DNA of 64,000 nucleotides from NCBI RefSeq assembly GCF_019263595.1, contig NZ_JADQDD010000003.1:1-64000 (forward strand), given 5' to 3'. Each line of letters opens with the position of its first letter. The first letter of the stretch is position 1. Below the pieces are notes generated by a model. The model searched no databases. It was not told the DNA's origin and worked only from the letters and a program-made list of their open reading frames with translations. The position numbers and the translations under genes were made by a program. Origin of the DNA: Pseudonocardia sp. KRD291. GTDB taxonomy: Bacteria > Actinomycetota > Actinomycetes > Mycobacteriales > Pseudonocardiaceae. Below are positions 60,623 through 64,000 of this stretch, in pieces.

Positions 60623-61312
60623 CTACGCCGGGTACTCGTCGCGCTTGCGGGGCCACCCGGAGAAGTCCTCGCCGCGGCCGTGCGGCGTCCGGTCCAGCAG
60701 CTGCCAGGTCGGGTTCAGGGCCTCGGTTCCGCGGTCGTAGGTCGAGTACGTGTGGTGCACGACGCCGTCGCGCAGCGCGAAGCAGCTCAGCGCCATGAGC
60801 TCCATGACGTCGAGCATGCTTCCGCTGCCCGACCCGTAGTCCCGGCGCGCCGTCGGGACGTGCATGTAGTCGAAGAAGTCGGCGTCGAAGCCGCTGTCTC
60901 CGGAGGAGACCCACTCGACGTCCCATCCCATCCGCTGCCGGTACCGCGTCAGCACCGGCAGCGGGGAGCGCGAGGCCAGCAGGAATGTCACGTCCCGGCG
61001 CGCCAGGTGCGGTGCGGCGCCCACCAGGCCGTCCGTCTCGAACGTGCAGCCCGGGCAGCCGTCGGGCGTGTTCGGGCCGTGCATGAAGTGCCGCACGACC
61101 AGCTGGGAGCGTCCGTCGAACAGCTCGGCGAGTGTGCGTGGCCCGGATGTGGTGTCGAAGACGTACTCCTTCTCGACCGGTACCCACGGCAGCTCCCGCC
61201 GTCTGCGGGCGAGCTCGGTGGACCGCCGGGTCAGCTCCTTCTCCTCGGCCAGCAGGCTCTCGTAGTCGGCCCGCCACTGCTCGCGCGTCCCGGTCGCATG
61301 CGCTGTCGTCAT
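60623..61312 (-). CDS. DUF899 family thioredoxin-like protein
   Basis: An ATG after GGGAGGG opens a 229-residue DUF899 protein with the N-terminal helix EQWRADYESLLAEEKELTRR, EKEYVFDTTSGPRTLAELFD and the thioredoxin-fold CPGC motif in PDGCPGCTFETDG. Such proteins are thought to be AhpC/TSA-like or dithiol redox proteins of unknown role. It is convergent with the mycofactocin-type SDR and divergent from the Ntn hydrolase. Confidence 0.82.
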   Translation of the reverse strand: MTTAHATGTREQWRADYESLLAEEKELTRRSTELARRRRELPWVPVEKEYVFDTTSGPRTLAELFDGRSQLVVRHFMHGPNTPDGCPGCTFETDGLVGAAPHLARRDVTFLLASRSPLPVLTRYRQRMGWDVEWVSSGDSGFDADFFDYMHVPTARRDYGSGSGSMLDVMELMALSCFALRDGVVHHTYSTYDRGTEALNPTWQLLDRTPHGRGEDFSGWPRKRDEYPA

Positions 61313-61393
61313 CGTGTCCCTCCCAGGGTGTCCTACGGTTCTGTGAGGACAGACCGGAGTCGGTTCCGGAACTCATCTGTGAGGGTCGGTGGT

Positions 61394-61434
61394 TGCGACA
61401 GCTGTCGCACGCTCGTGCCGTTCCCTGCAACGGC
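61394..61434. promoter_or_regulatory. 16-bp perfect palindrome and a second inverted repeat upstream of the Ntn-hydrolase operon
   Basis: TGCGACAGCTGTCGCA (61394-61409) is a perfect palindrome. GCCGTT (61417-61422) and AACGGC (61429-61434) form a second repeat. Both lie between the divergent DUF899 gene and the GGT-like gene. No regulator gene adjoins, so the cognate factor is probably encoded elsewhere or beyond the window. Confidence 0.55.
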
Positions 61435-61476
61435 TGCTACTGGCTCGCGCACCGCTCCGGCGTGCACCGTGACGGC

Positions 61477-63126
61477 ATGGTCAGCAGGGGAGAGGGTCGT
61501 GTCGGTCCGAAGTCGCCGATCACCGGTGCGCATGCGGTCGCGTCCAGCCAGCATCCGGTCGTCACCGACGTGATGCTGGAGACCATGCGGGGTGGTGGCA
61601 ACGCCGTCGACGCGGCGATCGCCGGGTGCATGGTCCAGGCCGTCGTCCAGCAGGACATGACCAATCATGCGGGGACGGTCACCGCCCTGGTCCACGACGC
61701 GGCCGGCGGCCGGACGTTCGAGCTCAACAGCGGCGGGACGATCGTGCCGGGTCTGGCGCGGTTCGCGCCGGTGCCGATGGGCAAGGGTCTCTACGCCCCG
61801 GCGCCCGGTGTGCCGATGGCGGTGATCCCGGGGTTCATGCCGGGGATGAAGGCGCTCCACGAGCGGTTCGCCACGCGGCCGTGGGCGCAGCTGTGCGAGC
61901 CGGCCGTGGAGTGGGCCGAGCAGGGCCACGAGGTGACCTCGTTCGAGCACCTGGTGCTGGCCCAGACGGTCGACCTCTTCCTCTACACCGAGTCCGGACG
62001 CCGTCACTTCACGCCGGACGGGCACCTGCCCCAGGTCGGGGACCGCTGGGCATCGGCCGAGCTCGCCGCCACGATGCGCAAGGTCGCCGTCGAGGGCCCC
62101 GACCACTTCATCACCGGCGAGTGGGCCGAGCAGTTCGTCGCCCGGGGCAACGCGCTCGGCTGGGCGGTCAGGGCCGAGCACATGAGCGAGATCCCGCCGC
62201 GCTGGTCGGATCCCTACACCTGGACGCACGACGGCCACACCGTGGTGCAGCAGTCGCCGCCGGAGCGCCAGGGCGTGTTCTGCCAGATCGTGCTCGGCAT
62301 GCTCGCCGAGCTCGACGTCACCTCGCTCGGACACTGGTCGGAGTCGGCGGAGTCCCTCTACTACCTGGCCCATGCGCTGCGCCGGGCCGGCCTGGAGACC
62401 GGCCTGCTCAACGACCCGACCGTGTTCGGTGACGCCAGTGCCGCCATGGCGACGCCCGAGATGATCGCCGGTTTCGCCCGGATCCTGCGCGACGCGCGCT
62501 CGCACACCGACCTGACCCAGCACGTCGCGCTCACCCGCGGGCTGCCGGCGGTGGCGGCATCCGGTGCCTCCACGCAGCCGGCCGGGAGCTGCGAGCTGTC
62601 CATCGTGGACCAGCACGGCAACTGGGTGCAGATGATGAACACGCTGCAGGGCAGTGGGATCCCGGGTGAGGTGGTCGGCGGCGTCCCGATGGTCGGCAGC
62701 CACGCCATGAACGGCCTCACCTCGGGGATCGAGGGCTGGCACGTCGGCGGTGGCCGCGTCCGGTCGATCCTGTCGAACACGATGGTGCTGCGCGACGGCG
62801 TCCCGCGGCTCGCGCTGGGCTCGCCGGGCAACGTGCACTGCACCGTGCCGCAGGTGCTGTCCAACATCCTGGACTTCGGGATGGACCCCTACGACGCCGA
62901 TGACGCGCCGCGCTGCCTGCCCTACGCCGACGACCACACGATCTCGATCGAGTCCCGGGTGTCGCCGGAGGTGCCCGACGGGCTCGCCCGGATGGGCGTG
63001 CTGCTCAACCCGTTGCCCGCCTACGACTATCACATGGGCACCTATCAGATGAGCTGGCGCTCCGACGACGGTGTCCTGCACGGCTGTACCGGACCGCGCC
63101 GCGAGGGCGTGGCGGCCGGGTTCTGA
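61477..63126 (+). CDS. gamma-glutamyltranspeptidase-like Ntn hydrolase with Ser at the nucleophile site
   Basis: The ATG at 61477 gives 549 residues; a GTG at 61462 is possible and no clear ribosome-binding site is seen. The GGT fold is shown by VASSQHPVVTDVMLETMRGG and GNAVDAAIAGCMVQAVV, IPGFMPGMKALHERF, and LSIVDQHGNWVQMMNTLQGSG, with SILSNTMVLRDG near the end. The autoprocessing Thr-Thr-His of E. coli-type GGT aligns with Ser371-Cys372-Glu373 here. No signal peptide is seen, whereas bacterial GGTs are normally periplasmic or secreted. It likely hydrolyses an amide inside the cell together with the next gene. Confidence 0.82.
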   Translation: MVSRGEGRVGPKSPITGAHAVASSQHPVVTDVMLETMRGGGNAVDAAIAGCMVQAVVQQDMTNHAGTVTALVHDAAGGRTFELNSGGTIVPGLARFAPVPMGKGLYAPAPGVPMAVIPGFMPGMKALHERFATRPWAQLCEPAVEWAEQGHEVTSFEHLVLAQTVDLFLYTESGRRHFTPDGHLPQVGDRWASAELAATMRKVAVEGPDHFITGEWAEQFVARGNALGWAVRAEHMSEIPPRWSDPYTWTHDGHTVVQQSPPERQGVFCQIVLGMLAELDVTSLGHWSESAESLYYLAHALRRAGLETGLLNDPTVFGDASAAMATPEMIAGFARILRDARSHTDLTQHVALTRGLPAVAASGASTQPAGSCELSIVDQHGNWVQMMNTLQGSGIPGEVVGGVPMVGSHAMNGLTSGIEGWHVGGGRVRSILSNTMVLRDGVPRLALGSPGNVHCTVPQVLSNILDFGMDPYDADDAPRCLPYADDHTISIESRVSPEVPDGLARMGVLLNPLPAYDYHMGTYQMSWRSDDGVLHGCTGPRREGVAAGF

Positions 63127-63144
63127 GACAGAAGGAGAGCTCAC

Positions 63145-64000
63145 ATGTGGTTGATCGGTGCCACCGTCGTCGACGGCACGGGCAGTGACCCGCAGACCGG
63201 CCGGGCCGTGCTCGTCGAGGACGGCCGGATCGCGGCCGTCGGCGACGCCCCGCCGTCCGGGGCCGACGTCGTCGACTGTGCCGGGTTGACGCTGACCCCG
63301 GGCCTGATCGACGCCCACGTCCATTTCGGATTGTCCAGTCCGATCGATGCCGGCGTCACGCACGGGGTGTCGGTCGCGGAGCTGGCCGCGGACATGTTCG
63401 AGAACTGCCGCCGGACACTCGCCTGCGGGTTCACCACGGTGCGCGACACCGGGGGCATCGACGCGGGTCTGGCAGGGGTCGTCGCCGCCGGGAAGGTCGC
63501 CGGGCCGCGGATCCTGTGCGCCGGCCCGCTGTTGTGCCAGTCCGGCGGGCACGGGCACATGGCCCCGGAGTGGGAGCCCACCGCCGACTGGTCCGACCAC
63601 GACATCCCCGGGCTGCGCTCGCTGTCGCTGCTCTGTGACGGGCCGGACGAGATGCGCAAGGGAGCCCGGGAGGCGTTCCGCCGCGGCGCGGACTTCCTCA
63701 AGCTCTGTGTCACCGGCGGGGTGGTCTCCCGCCACGACAAGCTCACCGACACCCAGTTCGGCGTCGACGAGATCGCGGCCGCGGTCACGGAGGCGAGCGC
63801 GCGCGGCACCTACGTCACCGTGCACGCGCACAACAACGACGGCATCCGCAATGCGATCGCCGCGGGCGTCCGCTGCGTCGAGCACGGCTCGCAGATCGAC
63901 GACGAGACCGCCGCCCTGATGGCCGAGCACGACGTCGCCCACGTGCCCACGCTCGCCGTCGTGGAGGCGCTGCTCGAGGACTCGACCGATGCCGGCCTGC
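63145..64000 (+). CDS. metal-dependent amidohydrolase (imidazolonepropionase-like), 3' end beyond window
   Basis: An ATG after AAGGAG opens a frame that runs off the right edge after 285 codons. Motifs: DAHVHFG (metal His pair, ~57-60), the lysine to be carboxylated in FLKLCVTGG, VTVHAHNNDG and VEHGSQIDDE. These are typical of the subtype of amidohydrolases that includes Xaa-Pro dipeptidases and cytosolic carboxypeptidase-like enzymes. It is 18 bases behind the GGT-like gene, implying sequential hydrolysis of a peptide- or lactam-type substrate. Confidence 0.85.
   Translation, partial: MWLIGATVVDGTGSDPQTGRAVLVEDGRIAAVGDAPPSGADVVDCAGLTLTPGLIDAHVHFGLSSPIDAGVTHGVSVAELAADMFENCRRTLACGFTTVRDTGGIDAGLAGVVAAGKVAGPRILCAGPLLCQSGGHGHMAPEWEPTADWSDHDIPGLRSLSLLCDGPDEMRKGAREAFRRGADFLKLCVTGGVVSRHDKLTDTQFGVDEIAAAVTEASARGTYVTVHAHNNDGIRNAIAAGVRCVEHGSQIDDETAALMAEHDVAHVPTLAVVEALLEDSTDAGL

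Noticed and set aside
61333-63942. Very long minus-strand open frame (about 869 codons) opposite the GGT-like and amidohydrolase genes
   Set aside because: It is a high-G+C shadow: the translation is Arg/Gly/Asp/His-rich without any family motif, while the plus strand has clear enzyme motifs and a ribosome-binding site.
1-64000. CRISPR array, rRNA genes, PKS/NRPS cluster
   Set aside because: No regularly spaced repeats, no rRNA-like sequence and no modular megasynthase motifs were found on either strand.

Overview
The window is about 70% G+C, with GTG starts, 4-bp ATGA gene overlaps and many TetR, IclR, GntR and MocR regulators. It encodes Mo-hydroxylase, Rieske dioxygenase and acyl-CoA catabolism genes plus a mycofactocin-type SDR. 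This points to a soil actinobacterium, probably Pseudonocardiaceae (Pseudonocardia-like). That placement is inferred from gene content and codon bias; no rRNA or other taxonomic marker is present.

Layout. 1-1654: HSL-family esterase and TetR regulator. 1749-9739: acyl-CoA catabolic operon (nitronate monooxygenase-like protein, double-domain acyl-CoA dehydrogenase, ADP-forming acyl-CoA synthetase, crotonase, thiolase-like protein). 9740-14280: a scrapyard holding a tRNA-like 3' end, half an IS256 transposase fused in frame to the 3' end of an IclR gene, an IS630 element, an acyl-CoA ligase fragment, an exonuclease and an IS3 fragment. 14352-20527: Rieske dioxygenase operon in the order transporter, alpha, beta, PdxA-like dehydrogenase, reductase, with a divergent IclR regulator. 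This matches terephthalate (tph) operons. 21399-29559: aromatic CoA ligase, three-subunit Mo hydroxylase with a CoxG fusion, crotonase and a BenE transporter. 29649-34445: NTF2-like gene, amino-acid permease, nitrilase-family amidase, TetR, then gene debris. 34542-38144: MocR regulator, DHDPS-family lyase and MFS exporter. 38141-42397: IclR regulator and a two-component flavin monooxygenase operon with its own FAD synthetase. 42603-48010: sialic-acid operon (nanA, nanK, nanE, SIS deaminase) whose transporter and GntR regulator have lost their facing 5' ends. 48051-53318: TetR plus a badI-aliB-badH-aliA-like cyclohexanecarboxylate cluster. 53284-60619: glycosyltransferase, SDR and zinc-ADH pair, AraC, dihydroxyacetophenone-dioxygenase-like cupin, MFS and mycofactocin-type SDR. 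60623-64000: DUF899 protein, gamma-glutamyltransferase-like Ntn hydrolase and amidohydrolase (cut by the window end).

Overall this is a catabolic island: separate upper pathways, each with its own local regulator and transporter, feed aromatic or alicyclic acids toward protocatechuate or acyl-CoA intermediates. The most striking structures are two 201-bp direct repeats 9,017 bp apart that bracket the Rieske module, the head-to-head deletion in the nan operon, the flavin monooxygenase operon with a dedicated FMN-adenylyltransferase-like protein, the complete bad/ali-like cluster in an actinobacterium, and several sharply defined palindromic operators.
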